Assembly (NCBI GenBank): GCA_910593695.2
Contig: OU343061.1
Coordinates: 13,142,340-13,206,339 of the forward strand
Reading direction: 5' to 3'
Origin: Ocypus olens
Lineage: Eukaryota; Arthropoda; Insecta; Coleoptera; Staphylinidae
DNA length: 64,000 nucleotides
This document shows positions 32,790 through 45,599 of the stretch, one piece after another (position 1 is the first letter of the stretch; every line of letters starts with the position of its first letter). The translations under genes were made by a program, and so were the position numbers. The notes beneath the pieces are model-generated. The model made no database searches. It was given only the letters and a program-made list of their open reading frames with translations, and had not been told where the DNA came from.

Positions 32790-34205
32790 GATTTAGTTTT
32801 AAAATAATAAACCATGAAAGAGTAAATATAAATGATACCATCAAGTTGGAGAAAGAAAATTTTCAATATGCATCTATGTGTCTGTCGGTGTGCGCTGTAT
32901 CTCAAAAACTACTAAATAAATTAATATGAAACTTTTAACATAAGTCCTATTTGATAATCCGAAGAACTGAAAAGAATTTGATAAAATTTCGTACACCGGA
33001 AGTGGGTATTAACCATAACCGTTTTTTGTTTTTCTTCGATAATTTTTTCAATTTTTACTTTCTCCGTTACGAAGTACAAGAAAATATTGTGATCGTGATT
33101 TTTTTTTCAATTTTTTTTTTTACAGAAATATCCGTTTTGGGGTCCCTAGATGCCATTTCAACAATTTCTGATTTTTTTTTTGTGTCTCTGTGTGTGTGTG
33201 TGTGTGTGTGTGTGTCTGTATGTGTGTGTGTGTGTGTATGTGTCTGTGCGCGCTGTATCTCAAAAACTAATAAAGCAATTGGTATGAAACTTTGAACATA
33301 CGTCTTATTTGATAATCCGGAGAACTGAAAAGCTTTTGGTAAAATTTCGTACACCGGAAGTGGGCGTTTACCTTAACTGTTATTTGTTTTTTGCAAATTT
33401 TTTCTTAAATATGAAAAATATCACAAAAACATTTAAACAAACTTTGAACACAACAAAGAAATGAACATCTTTTGCTTGAAAACATTTTTCATAAAATCAT
33501 TTTTATTCGAGAAAAAAAGTCGGAGAAAGTAACATGATGGTCACATCACCATTTTTTTTACGGCAATAATTTCTGGAAAAAATTGTGTGTGTGTGTGTGT
33601 CTGTGTGTCTGTGCGCGCTGTATCTCAAAAACTAATAGAGCAATTGATATTAAACTTTGAACATAACTCTTATTTGATAATCCGAAGAACTGAAAAGGTT
33701 TTGGTAAAATTTTGTACACCGGAAGTGGGTGTTTACCTTAACCGTTTTTTGTTTTTTTTTCTATATTCTTGTAAATATGATAAATATCACAAAAGCATTT
33801 AAATAAATATTGAAGACAACAAGGAAAAAACATCTTTGGTTTAAAAATATTTTTCATAAAATCATTGGTATTCGAGAAAACAATTTTTTTATTCATTTTT
33901 GGTTTATAATTATCAAACGATAATAGTTATAGCAAATTTATTCTAATAATAATTATAGAGAATGCTGAAATGAACAACTTATAAAGAATAAGTTTTTTCG
34001 AAATCTCTTTAGTTTTTGAGTAAACTCAATTTTTAAATTTGCACTATAATTTTTCCATCTTTCATAATTTTGACGTTTTAAACGTCAGTTTCATCCGAGT
34101 TTACAAAACGTTCGATGTACGTTTAAAATATGATTTAGATTGAAAATAAACCACGAAAGCGTAAATATAAATGATACCATCAAGTCGGAGAAAGTAATAT
34201 GATGA
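32790..34205 (+). mobile_element. Cluster of three R780 copies, head to tail and nested
   Basis: A partial copy (32790-33056) is followed by a fuller copy starting TTACTTTCTCCGTTACGAAG at 33057. That copy jumps near 33510 to the right-end motif CGGAGAAAGTAACATGATGG. A third copy (33560-34205) follows and reaches the same right end. Each copy keeps the GT microsatellite at the same internal place. The last copy is split at its right end by the element at 34206-37362. Confidence 0.8.
33183..33246 (+). repeat. (GT)n microsatellite inside R780
   Basis: A run of TG dinucleotides with a few C and A interruptions. Equivalent shorter runs sit at 9574-9606 and 33583-33612, at the same position in other family members. 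Confidence 0.85.
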
Positions 34206-34419
34206 CAGTGTTGCCAGGAGTAATTTTTAATTTTCCCCAAATATTTCAAAAAAACCCTCCAGAATACTCCTCGCATAAAATACCCACCTTAAAAAATACC
34301 CCATCGAATGAAGTTCCTCAAAATACACACCATTTAAAAATTTTCGAAAAAAAAATCAAAAATCGAATCGAAATATTTGAAAATTAAGTAATTCCTTAAA
34401 CACAAATCGCACAGTCTGT

Positions 34420-35455
34420 ATTTTCTATCTAATAACAAAGTACATTAGTTTTATCCTAAAACAACCACTAAAACAAAAAAATTCAAATTAAATAAATAAC
34501 CTAAAATTAAAACAAAAACCAAGTACAGGCCAAAAATATCAAAAATTTAGTCTGCAAAATCTAAATTATAGGGCAAAAAAATCAAAAATTTGGACAAAAA
34601 AACTCGAAAATATCGACTAAAAATTTACTCATTAAAATCAACAATTAAACATTAATAACTCACGAAGATATGACAGTACAAAACTATTTGGGTAACAAAA
34701 CTAAAAACATTGGTAAAAAATTGAAAACTCTTGGGAAAAATAAAAATGCAGTAAAAAAACAGAACATTTCAACTAAATCGAAAATTTTGGTTTAGGTGCT
34801 AAAATATAGGCCAAAAAAATCAAAAACCCTGGTCTAAAAAATAAAATGCAGGCTAAAAATTGAAAATTCAAGCAAAAGGAAAATAATTTGCCATTTTCAG
34901 CCCCAAAACTCTTTACCTCAAAGTAAATTGCCGAAAAACAATAATTCAGGTTAAAACATCTAAAATTTGGTTAAAAAAACTCAAAAATACCGCCCAAAAG
35001 TTCGCACACAAAAATCAACAATTCAGGTTAAAAATCTAAAGTATAGACCAATAAAAAATTAGCTCTTTGATAATCAAGGTAAAAAAAAAACTAAGAATAT
35101 AGGCAAAAAAATCGAAAATTTAGACCAAAAATCGTAAACTCTCGGCAAAAGTAAAAAAATAAATATTCGAAAATTTTTGTTTATAGGCCAAAAACTCTAA
35201 AATTTGGAACAAAGAAATGAAAAACACAGACCAAACATCTGAAATATAGGCAAACAACCAAATATCCTAATGTAAAAAATAAAAAATGTAAACTAAAAAA
35301 TTTAAACTTTATCCCAAAATAAATTGCCGAAACCCTAAACTCGAAAGTAATTAAAAAAATTCGGCCATAAAAACAATAAATCAAGTTAAAAAAATCTAAA
35401 ATGAAGGGCAAACAATCAAAAACTTAGTACAAAAAACTCGAAAATGCCCTCAAAA
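34420..35455. repeat. A-rich degenerate minisatellite, block 1
   Basis: Short phrases such as AAAATATAGGCCAAAAAA, TCAAAAATTTGG and AAAAAACTCGAAAAT recur every few tens of bases without a fixed period. A second block of the same words occupies 36229-36850 beyond the nested R780 copy. Open frames here reflect A-rich sequence and are not genes. Confidence 0.7.
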
Positions 35456-35459
35456 CAAA

Positions 35460-36228
35460 AGGTGATGTTGCTATCATGTTACTTTATCCAAGTTGATGGT
35501 ATCATAGTCATTTATACTTACGCTTTCATGGTTTATTTTTAATTGAAATCATATTTTAAATGTACATCGAGCGTTTTGTAGACTCGCATGAAACTGACGT
35601 TTAAAACGTCAAAATTATAGAAGATGGAAAAATTATACTTCAAATTCAAAAACTCAGTTTACTCAAAAACTAAAGAGATTTCGACAAAAACTTATTCTTT
35701 ATAAGTTGTTCATTTTGGCATTATTAACATAAATTTGCTGTAACTATTATTGTTTCATAATTATAAACCAAAAATGAAAAAAAAATTCTCGAATAACAAT
35801 GATTTGATGAAAAGTGTTTTCAAACAAAATAAGCTCATTTCTTTGTTGTCTTCAATATTTGTTTAAATGTTTTTGTGATATTTTTCATATTTAAGAAAAT
35901 ATTGTCAAAAAAACAAAAAAACAGTCAAGGTAAGCACCCACTTACGGTGTACGAAATTTTACGAAAAGCTTCTCAGTTCTTCATCATTCTATCAAATAAG
36001 ACGTATGTTCAAAGTTTCATATCAATTGCTCTATTGGTTTTTAAGATACAGCGCGCACAGACACAGACACACACAGACACACACAGGCACTCAAAATTTT
36101 TTTTCCAGAAATTTTTGAAATGGCATCTAGAGACCCCAAAACGGATATTTCCGTAAAAAAAAATTGAAACAAAAATCACGATCACAATACTTTCTCGTAC
36201 ATCGTAACGGAGAAAGTAAAAAATCGCC
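35460..36228 (-). mobile_element. Full-length R780 copy, nested, reverse orientation
   Basis: Read on the minus strand it runs from ACTTTCTCCGTTACGA, through GGGGTCTCTAGATGCCATTT and GCGCGCTGTATCTTAAAAA, to AAGTAACATGATAGCAACAT. At about 770 bp it is one of the most complete members and gives the family's length. It sits inside the A-rich array. Confidence 0.82.
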
Positions 36229-37370
36229 CATAAAAATCAATAAGACTGTAGACCATCAAAAATTCGCTTGTTAAAATTAATAATTAAGATAAAAATGTAG
36301 AAAATTTCAACAAACTATTCAAAAAATTTTGACCAAAATCAAAAACTCTATAAGTTAGAACAAACAAAGAAATCAAAAAAGCAGACCAAACATTTAAAAT
36401 ATAAGCAATAAATAAAATCAAAATTCCTGGTCTAAAAGATAAAAATTGAAATCAAGCAAAAGAAAAATAATTTGTCATTTTCAGTCCCAAAAATAACTCC
36501 AGCTCAAAATAAATTGCCAACCAGAAACGGGAAAATGTTTAAAAAAAGATAAAGGACAAAAAATCTAAAACTCGAAAATACCGGCAAAAAATCACGCATA
36601 AAAGTGAATATTTCAGGATGAAATATAGGGTAGAAAATCAAAAATTCTGGCCTAAAAATAAACAAATGCCGACAAAAAAATTGAAAATTTTGACAAACAA
36701 ATCGAAAATTTAATCCAAAATGAAGAAAAATTATTCAGTTATACAGAAACTGCAGGTCAAAAATCTAAAATATAGGTCAAAAAAATCCAAATCCAGGCCT
36801 AACGACAAAAAATGTAACCAAAAAGATTGAATATTTAATATAATCATAATTTGTTTACGGGCAACGAGTGTTGCCAGTAGCAATTTTTAATTTCCCAAAT
36901 ATTTAATAAAACGCCGCTGTCCCTCTCCAAAATAATAAATTTTAAAAATAAAACGTAAATACAGTTGATTTATTGGAAAATATACAAAATTAAAGCATTA
37001 TGATTATAAAATTTAATAAAATTTATTATTCTTTTCGGCACACATACATATTTTTTAAATGAAAGTGCAGCATCTCATTGCGGGTAACAAAATTACAAAA
37101 CGGCAATAATAGAATCTCTAGGACAACTTCCATAAATGATATCACAGGTTTTTCCTCATCGCTGAGGAAAATTACTGACTTCTTTATGGTAATGATGATT
37201 TCTAGCAAATGTAATAACATGTTCATTAATTTCCCCAAAACTACCCCTCGTATAAAATACCCAACCCAAAAAATACTCCACTGATTGAAGTTCCCCAAAA
37301 TACACCCCAAGACAATAATTTACCCCAATTTTGGGGAAAAGACCCCCAATCTGGCAACACTGCATGCTGG

Positions 37371-37960
37371 CCACCACCATTTTTTTATTTATGGTTTATA
37401 ATTATGAAACGATAATACTTACAGCAAATTTATGTTGATAATAATTGTAGATAATGCCAAAATGAACATCTTATAAAGAATAAGTTTTTTCGAAATCTCT
37501 TTGGTTTTTGAGTAAACCGGCTCTTAGGATTCGAAGTACAATTTGCCATTTTCATCTTTCATGATTGTGATGTTTTAAACGTCAGTTTCATACGATTCTA
37601 TAAAACGCTCGATTTACATTTAAAATATGATTTAAAAAGTAAATAAATAACGAAAGTGATTGACACATAAATGATGATACCATCGGAGAAATTCACATTT
37701 TTTTAATTATGAAAAATATTGCCAAAACATTTAAACAAATCTTGAAGACAACAAAGAAATGAACATCATTTGTTTAAAAATATTTTTCTTTGAATGTTTG
37801 TTTTTTGAAAAAAAAAATGTTTTGATCAGTTTTGGTTCATAAACATAAACGGTGAGTTATATCATATTTATATTAATAATGATTGTAGCGAATGCCGAAA
37901 TGAACAACTTATACAGAATAAGTTTTTGTCGAAATCTCTTTGGTTTTCGAGTAAACTGAC
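37371..37960 (+). mobile_element. R780 right-half fragments
   Basis: Two overlapping partial copies (37385-37690 and 37700-37960), each with TTTATAATTATGAAACGATA-like or AACAACTTATACAGAATAAG blocks. The second stops at GAGTAAACTGAC. Confidence 0.7.
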
Positions 37961-38165
37961 TATTGTTCGATTATTAATTGTTTGAGAACATTTCCAATTA
38001 TTCAGCTCTGTGCACTTACCTTCATCAAATGATCTATAAAGCAACTGCCCCTCATCCATCCTTAAACAATTTGACTCAAAAATCATAATCCAAAAACAAC
38101 ACTCCGCCACATTATTAAACTCTTTTAACACCGAACTCGCGGACGGAACTGGAAAATTTTGTTAG

Positions 38166-38374
38166 GTGCTAACAGTCTTATCATCCGAATTTGGCCCGGG
38201 GCCAATTCCTGTCCGGCGGAGATATCGCAAAACCGCATTCTTTCTTCACCTGTTATCAGTGCTTATCTACGCAGCTCCAATTCCAATCAAATTCATTTCA
38301 ATCTGCACACAAGATAGACAAAGATGCAAATGCATCTGTTTTCATTGAAAGTCGGGCAGTTTATCTTCCGACAA
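38166..38374 (+). other. Candidate first exon of a + strand gene
   Basis: This stretch is GC-richer and free of the surrounding repeats. It ends with a strong donor context, ACAAGTGAGTG, at 38371-38381. It contains ATCAGTGC, close to an insect initiator, but no TATA box. Two frames are open for about 60 codons without a recognisable product, so it could be a non-coding 5' exon or chance. No partner exon is visible downstream in the window. Confidence 0.25.
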
Positions 38375-38979
38375 GTGAGTGTTAAGGTGTTTTAGTGTGC
38401 AGATTGTGGAAAATTGGATTAACGAAAATGGATTTTAATTATCAGTTATGAAGATGGACTGTTGGTAAGTGATTAAATGAAATTGGTTAAATATTATTGA
38501 ACGCAAATAACGAATGCGTGGAATGACCATCAGTTCGATAGCCCTTTTACAGATGGTACAGAATGTTATAGTCAATATAGTGTTATGCCTTACAATCATA
38601 TACACAAAGAATTCTATTAATTAAGATATTGTATAAAGTACGGAATAATATATCGTAAGTTTGTTTCTCATTGATCACTTGATGAAACATGATTGAATAT
38701 TTGTATTATTAAAAATTAATAAACGATAATCACTTGGTTTGTTTCACTTTAATTATTTATTTATTTGATTCCACTAGTTTCGACTAAAAGTCATTTTCAA
38801 AGAATACATTTATTAAACATTTAACAATTAACAATTGCTTACTTAAAATATTCCTCGGACAGATCGATTTTTATTATTTATCAAAATATAGAGTTTACGC
38901 TGATAATGAGATGTATACAGATTTTAATGGAATTGTAATCCCGAAAGTGTTTTGAATAAATTTGTGAAATTTCAAGAAG

Positions 38980-39185
38980 ATGGTGGCAGTTGTTTTTTTT
39001 AAGACTCTGAAATTTTTGTATTTTCCGACAACTTTACATTTCGTTCGAATGAGTTTATTTCGAAATTTAGGGAGTGGTGAGTCGCTTTGGAATAAATATT
39101 TGGGCAGGTATTTATGATGGAAATTTAGTACGTCCGATTTTTCTTCATCAAAATATAGCTTTTTTTTATTGGAGTGTTCGACAAC
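38980..39185 (+). pseudogene. Mariner transposase core fragment
   Basis: In shifting frames the + strand reads FSDNFTFRSNEFISKFRE, equivalent to the FSDEATF block with the first catalytic Asp. It then reads FGINIWAGIYDGNLVRPIFL, equivalent to VNVWAGIxxxxLVGPxFL. The rest of the gene is absent. It is strongly decayed. Confidence 0.5.
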
Positions 39186-39854
39186 TTCAATAAAAATAAA
39201 TCGAGGAAAAAATACTTATATGATGCTTAAAAAGTTTAATATATCCACAAGATGAGAAGATATTTACTTCAAATTCTTGAAATCCACTAAAAAATAAGAC
39301 ATTTCTTATTTTCTATAAAAAAAAACAATTGTTATATCCTCGGTAGAAACAAAACTGCAACAAACCAAACTTGAACTTTGAATATGAACATTGATTTTAT
39401 ATTGTAAATTTTTGTAAAAAAATAATCAGCGGAGGAAATTACGCTAAAATCTCAGAATATATAAACAAATAATGTATTTACAATCTCTTTTAGACACAAT
39501 TGCCAGATTCGCAGTAAAAACGAAACGGCAACAATCTAAAGTAAAATTGAATAATAAGTAAATTGTGTTTAACGATATAAAAAAAAAATGCGAAAAACAT
39601 ATATATCAGTTAAGGAATTTACTTCAAATGCTCAAAATCCATTACAAAATAAGGCATTTCTGATTTTAGATAAGAAGCAATTGTTCAATCCTAGGTGAAA
39701 AAATGGTGATGTGGCCATCATGTTACTTTCTCCGACTTGGTGGTATCGTTTATATTTACGCTTTCATGGTTTATTTTCAATTCAAATGATGTTTTCAATT
39801 CACATACAGCATTTTGTAGAATCGGATAAAACTGACATTTAAAACGTCCATTTT

Positions 39855-42135
39855 GGGTCATTCCATACTATTTCAACAAAAGGTTGTGCTGCACCATTTT
39901 AATTTTTTTTTATATTTTGCACAGTTATTTATACATGTTTCTGGAGTTCAAAACTAATTTAAGAAAAATAAAAATTCTTGCCATGTGGCAGCAATGTCCG
40001 CGGATGGAGCATGAAACATGTACATTTTTGTAAATGCAAGCGTTTGCGCAAAGTGGCATAACTTTCTTTCCAATTGTGCAAATTTAAAAATTTTAAAAAC
40101 TCTTAGCTCAGATTAAAGTGCCGAAGAGTTTAGTGTAATTTTCATTCATTATTTGTTTTATTTTTTCAAATATAATGGCCGTCAAAGTTTAGCATTGAGA
40201 TTTGCATTTTTTTCATTTTTCGGCCTTGCTTTGGACTGAGAAGGGGGCAATACACTCAAACCAAAATTAGTTTCCAAGTACAACGGTAACAATAGATTTT
40301 ATCTGAGGCAAAAAATCTAAAGTGTTTTAAACCCTTCTAATTTTTTTTCGCTGGAGAAAATTGGCATTTTCAAGAAAATCCGTATTTTTCTAAAGCTGTA
40401 TCTCCAGTGGGGCACACAGTAAAAATCTGAAATTTATAATACCAATGCTTCTATCCGGGAGCAACACCATTACAAAATTTGGTAACTTTGTTTTGCCTAG
40501 TAATAAAAATATTTAAGTTCAAATTTGTAATAATTTTTATGCAATCGGATTAAAAATTGAACTTTAAATATTAGAAGCCGGTACTAAAATGGAACTCACC
40601 AGTACTAGCAGTGATTATAATACACTTGTGAATATTATAATCTCTGGTACTAGGCATTAAAGTACTTACCAAGGGTTTCCGTACAACGAGGTGATTGGCG
40701 ACTCATTAATGCAAATCATAGTCCTGGTGATGAAATTTTTAAAAAAGGTACCATGGATCCTGAATAGAAACTTATTATTATTATTAAAAATGATTAAAGA
40801 ATAAAATTGAATAAAACCATAAAAGTCATTAGACAATTGTCTTAAATTTGCGGCTGTTGGGAGTCAAGCTGCTGATTACGTTCTAGAATTTCTGTGTTAA
40901 TCATTTTATTACAATTCTGTTAATCCTTTTATTACTATTGAATTTAATTTAAACTATAATATTAATGAAAGGGCACTTTAGTGCTGAGGTAAATGTATTT
41001 TTTATGCAATCGAAAATACTCTATTTTCAGATTTAAAATTGTAATTACTTACGTTTTTCATCTAAAGATGTTCTAGCGTTTCAGTGGTAGAACTTGCAGA
41101 TGTAATTATAGGTTATGTTGATATTTGTTTAACGCAAGATCAGTAAATTCTTAAGGTTGGATTAGCATCGCGCGCATGGTTTAAACAATCACAGAAATTC
41201 TAGAACGTAATCAGCAGCTTGACTCCCGACAGCCGCAAATTTAAAACAATTGTCTAATAAATTTTACGGCTTTATTCAATTTTATTCTTTAATCATTTTG
41301 AATAAGAATACGTCTATATTTAGGGTCCACGGTACCTTTTTAAATTTCATCACCAGGACTATGACGCATTAATGAGTCGCCAATCATCTCGTTGTACGGA
41401 AACCCTTGGTAGGTATTTTAATGCCTAGTACCAGTGATTATAATATTTACAAGTGTATTATAATTACTGCTAGTACTGGTGAGTTCCATTTTAGTGTCGG
41501 CTTCTAATATTTAAAGTTCGATTTTTACTCCGATTGCATAAAAATTATTACAAATTTGAACATAAATATTTTTGTTACTAGGCAAAACAAAGCTACCAAA
41601 TTTTATAATGGTGTTGCTCCCGGATAGAAGCATTGGTAGTATAAATTTCAGATTTTTACTATGTACCCCACTGGAGATACAGCTTTAGACAAATACGGAT
41701 TTTGTTGAAAATGTCTAATTTCACCAGCAAAAAAAATTAGAAGGGTTTAAAACACTTTAAAAATTTTTTCAATTTTTTCAAATTTACCAAATCTTGATGG
41801 TAAATTTGAGGGCCAATAAATTTGAAAAACATATCAAATTATGAAAGAAAATTAAACCAAAATATTCACCACTTTAATCTGCGTTAGGAGATTTTCTAAT
41901 TTTTAAATTTGCTCAATTCGAAAAATTGTTATACCACTTTGCGCAAATGCTTGTAATCACAATAATGTACATGTTTCAAGCTCCATCTGGGAACATATCT
42001 GCCACGCGGCAACATTTTATTTTTTTCTAAAATTAGTTTTGTACTCTAGATACATGTATAAATATCTGTGCAAAATATAAAACAAAATAAAAATGGTGCA
42101 GCACAACCTTTTGTTGAAATAGCATGGAATGACCC
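39855..42135. mobile_element. Fold-back element with ~1-kb inverted arms
   Basis: The left tip GGGTCATTCCATACTATTTC and the inverted right tip ending GGAATGACCC bound a 2.28-kb element. The left arm reaches about 40905 and the right arm begins near 41190, leaving a ~280-bp loop. The arms match almost throughout, for example AGTACTGGTGAGTTCCATTT-type, CAACCTTTTGTTGAAAT and GCAGCTTGACTCCC words. The left arm has about 100 extra bases near 40180-40270. TTTT flanks both ends (39851-39854, 42136-42139), a possible 4-bp duplication. It splits an R780 copy. No ORF of note; the transposase source is unknown. Confidence 0.85.
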
Positions 42136-42139
42136 TTTT

Positions 42140-43125
42140 ATGAAAGATGAAAATGACAAATTATACTTTAAATTTTAATAGTCTGTTTACTTAAAAACCA
42201 AAGAGATTTCGAAAAATACTTATTCTTTATAAGTTGTTCATTTTGGAATTCTCTGCAACTATTATTAAAAGAAATTTGCTGTAACTATTATTGTTTCATA
42301 ATTATAAACCAAAAATGACAAAAAAATAATAATTATTTAATAACTATGATTTTTCAAAAACCAGACATTTTACGAAAAATATTTTCAAACAAAAGATGTT
42401 AATTTCTTTGTTGTCTTCAAGTTTTGTTTAAGTACTTTTATAGTATTTTTCGTATTTAAAAAAATATCGGAGAAAAACAAAAAACGGTTAAGGTAAACAC
42501 CCACTTCCGGTGTATGAAATTTTACCAAAAGTTTTTCAGTTCTTTGGATTATCAAATAAGGCTTATGTTCAAAGTTTCATGTTAATTGATGTAGTAGTTT
42601 TTGCGCATTTTAATTTATATCGCTCGTCTGCGACTTAACCTAAAATTGTGGCACGTAAGTTTAGTTTAATAGTCAGTTTACTCAGAAACCAAGGAGATTT
42701 AGAAAAAACTTATTCTTTATAAGTTGTTCAATTTGGCATTATTTACAATTATTAATCATGTAAATTTGCTGTAACTATTATCGTTTTATAATTATAAACC
42801 AAAAATGAAAAAAAATAATAAATTTTTTTCTCCAAAAAAAAAGATTTTATGAAAAATATTTTCAAACAAAACATGTTAATTTTTTCGTTGTCTTCAAAAT
42901 TGATTTGAATGTTTTCGTAAAATTTTCCATATTTAAAAAAAAATATTGGAAAAAACAAAAAAACGGTTAAGGTAAACACCCACTTCCATCGTACAGAATT
43001 TTACCAAAAGCTTTTCAGTTCTTCGAATTGTCAAATAAAGCTTGTTCAAAGTTTCATGTTGATTGTTAAAAAATCACGATCACAATACTTTCTCGTACTT
43101 CGTAACGGAGAAAGTAAAAAAGTAG
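42140..43125 (-). mobile_element. Two R780 copies in reverse orientation
   Basis: The first (with 39715-39854 on the other side of the fold-back element) runs to about 42600, where it breaks after AGTAGTTTTTG. A second starts at 42660 and ends at ATCGTAACGG-like ACTTCGTAACGGAGAAAGTA near 43120, the family's left end inverted. The leading piece at 39715 carries AATGGTGATGTGGCCATCAT. Confidence 0.8.
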
Positions 43126-43982
43126 CGACAATCCAAAAATGAAAATTGCATTAGACATTGTTAATAAATTTGCATATTTAATTTATATATGTTTTATATT
43201 TGTATCCCGTTTAAATTTACGTATACAATGTATATTTTTTATCTAGTCACTCTGCAATTGATTGAGCATTATTAACTGTTTTTTTAATTGTTTTAATACA
43301 CTTTTAAAATAACATGTGTTCCATATAAGAAAATTATTTTAAATTGTGTGTGTGCTTTTCTCTTATTATGTATCTAATGTATTTTAATTCAACCTCCTTA
43401 GCTATGATAATACACAGATAAGGAAAGTAATTAATTAAGTGTTTTTTCTACTATCATTCATCATTTATTTATAAAAAAATATTGGTTAAAATATTAGGTA
43501 GTGTTCTTGATATGCTTAATTATGTCTTAATTAAGTCTGCCAAAATGTGGACTTGAAGACTGATGGTAGAAAAAGCATTTAATTATTTAAATAATATCCA
43601 CCAATCTATTTGCCCTCTGCATCTTTAATGCGTAGTTTGTTTCTCGTCTCCTAACACCTAACTGCTCCTAATTTGCGCATTTTCACTAACTACACCACTG
43701 TATAAGTTCCCCGCATTAATGGTGACACATTTATCACACAATTCACTAACAAAACTAAAGTTTGTTTGCACTGTGCACGATTTTAATTAAAAGATGCAAA
43801 TTAAGACGTGCGCGCTTCGTCTAATGGCGTCAACTGGAGTTGTACTGCGACGCCCAGACACGCGCACTCGATGCAATATTGTGAAATACATCTTACGCGG
43901 GTATGAGTTATCAACAAAGGAAGTACGCCGGCTTGCACGGTTATTACGAAACGCGAACAAGTCGATTCAAATTTTAACTTAA
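43126..43982. other. Intergenic stretch with one basic ORF
   Basis: A 62-codon frame at 43794-43982 (+) encodes an Arg/Lys-rich product (RRPDTRTRCNIVKYIL, EVRRLARLLRNANK) in locally GC-richer DNA. I find no family, splice context or signal peptide. It ends against the MITE at 43983. The rest is AT-rich. Confidence 0.3.
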
Positions 43983-44435
43983 CCCTTTCAGCCTGGATTT
44001 TTAAATTTGAAAAAAAAATGTTTTTGTTAATTATATTGATGGGGAGCTTCTTAAGACCATAAATACCAAATTTTAACTCATTTGATTAATTAGTACTGCA
44101 ATTAATTAGTGAGGATTTATTGAAGTGACATCTAGTGATAAACAGCAAAAATATGGATTGTCATAGTAAGTAGAGACATGTAGGGGGGGGGGGGGGGGGG
44201 GTTCGCCCTAAATCTTGACACCGTAGCGGGCGCCGGGTCTCAGAGACCAGCAAAAAAAAATCTCAAAATTTCAAATAACCAAAATATCATACAAACTCTT
44301 CACTTTCCAAACGTGAACTAAAGAAGAAATGATTAAGGCACTCGGCTAGATATCTCGAAAAAAACAGTTTGCCGAACATTGACGAGCGTTTATTCGCGCT
44401 CCGGGTCTCACAGACTTGGTGCCCGGCCTGGAGGG
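43983..44435. mobile_element. piggyBac-like MITE with a G-run
   Basis: The left tip CCCTTTCAGCCTGG follows TTAA (43979-43982). The right tip, inverted, reads CCCTCCAGGCCGGG and is followed by TTAG, a probable decayed TTAA. Internal inverted words CCGGGTCTCANAGAC occur on both sides. A run of about 19 G residues lies near 44185. No coding content. Confidence 0.65.
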
Positions 44436-44514
44436 TTAGAATTAATTTCGGCATGTAAACTTTTGTTTGTCATCCGTAAATTGGAGTGTGGGACAGGGCC
44501 CACTCGTCCGCCTT

Positions 44515-44735
44515 CTTCTTGAGTAAACTGGCTATTAGAATTTGAAGTATAATTTGTCATTTTCATCTTTCATAATTTTAAAAGTCTGTTTCATTTTCGA
44601 TTCTACAAAACGCTTGATGTACATTTAAAATATCATTGAAATTGAAAATAAGTCATGAAACTATAAATATAAATCTATAATACTATCAAATCAGAGAAAG
44701 TAACATGATGGCCACATCACAATTTTTTGTAGTAA
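44515..44735 (+). mobile_element. R780 right-end fragment
   Basis: From GAGTAAACTGGC to AGAGAAAGTAACATGATGGC followed by CACATCAC, the family's last ~220 bases. Confidence 0.75.
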
Positions 44736-44803
44736 ATTCTCCTCCCAATCATTTTATGTAATAAAAAATGAGTCATCCATTAAAAAATTGAATTGTGAGA
44801 TAT

Positions 44804-45563
44804 TTACGCCCGGTTTCTCCAACGAATCTTAACTAGATAAAACCTATCTTAAAAATAAGACGTTCTTAAAGTGTTGCACCAACCATAAATCAGATCTTAG
44901 TCGTAAGAAGGTCTTACATTATAAGACGCCAAAAATGGCATCTTAAGATTCGGATTCTAACCTATAAAATTAGCACTTTGTAAAGTGTGCCTGTTACTGG
45001 AAATATTCATTGAAATGGCTAATAATTTATTAGAAGTGAAGGATGCATTTGCATTTGATGTAGATGATGTAGAAACTGCAGATAATCCACATTACTCTCG
45101 AAAGGATTCGACAACCCAACAACTTTCTGCAACACTCATCTCTATTCCATGCTGCATGTTCGCCCACATTTTTGTAGGGAGTTAAACTCATGGGTGATGG
45201 AATCCCAAGCTTCTTCCTTCTGTTTGTTTATTGTAGCATTAGTTGTTTTATTTTCCACAATTTTGTGGACTGATACCAGCGACGCTTATAAATTTCGCTC
45301 TTTCCTAAAATTTGCACGCTTCGTGCACTTTCGCCATTATTAAACCACACTAAACTCAACAACAGGAGGGTTAGAAATGAATTTGTCACAGGACGGCCTG
45401 TCAAATTTACGCGAAAATGCAACGTTTCCACGTGTAAGGAAATCTTACCTAAGATATGTATAAGTTTGTTTGGTGCAACAGGACAAAAAGTTAAGAACTA
45501 CTTAAAAATAAGACATACTTAAGTGAGACGTATTTTAAGATTCGTTGGAGAAACCGGGCGTAA
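44804..45563 (-). mobile_element. Harbinger-like element with Myb/SANT relic, copy 1
   Basis: The left tip TTACGCCCGGTTTCTCCAAC and its exact inverse at the right end bound 760 bp. On the minus strand around 45115-45270 the frame IVENKTTNATINKQKEEAWD, then SITHEFNSLQ, is the second half of a Myb/SANT-like DNA-binding domain. Such domains are common in PIF/Harbinger accessory proteins. No DDE transposase is present. The TTA/TAA edges would fit a Harbinger TWA target but do not match perfectly. Confidence 0.65.
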
Positions 45564-45599
45564 GTGTTCTTAAAATGTCAATATCTAAGTGCCTTCTTA

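Larger units (their letters stand above)
34206..37362. mobile_element. hAT-like MITE (CAGTGTTGCCAG ends) swollen by A-rich repeats
   Basis: The left tip CAGTGTTGCCAGGAGTAA and the inverted right tip CTGGCAACACTG bound the element. It interrupts the right end of an R780 copy, whose normal text AACATGATGGCCAC is found split. The flanking octamers TATGATGA and CATGCTGG are decayed versions of the family's CATGATGG, so an 8-bp duplication is likely. Close to both ends occur CCCCAAAATAC and AAAATACCC words. The interior is an A-rich degenerate array in two blocks around a nested R780 copy. Confidence 0.7.

Noticed and set aside
33067..33354. Thr/His repeat frame
   Set aside because: It is the translation of the GT microsatellite in R780.
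36955..37365. Overlapping frames on both strands near the element end
   Set aside because: They cross the inverted end of the CAGTGTTGCCAG element and have no coding features.
43794..43982. Basic 62-residue ORF
   Set aside because: Arg/Lys-rich but without homology, splice sites or conserved context; kept only as a note in its region.
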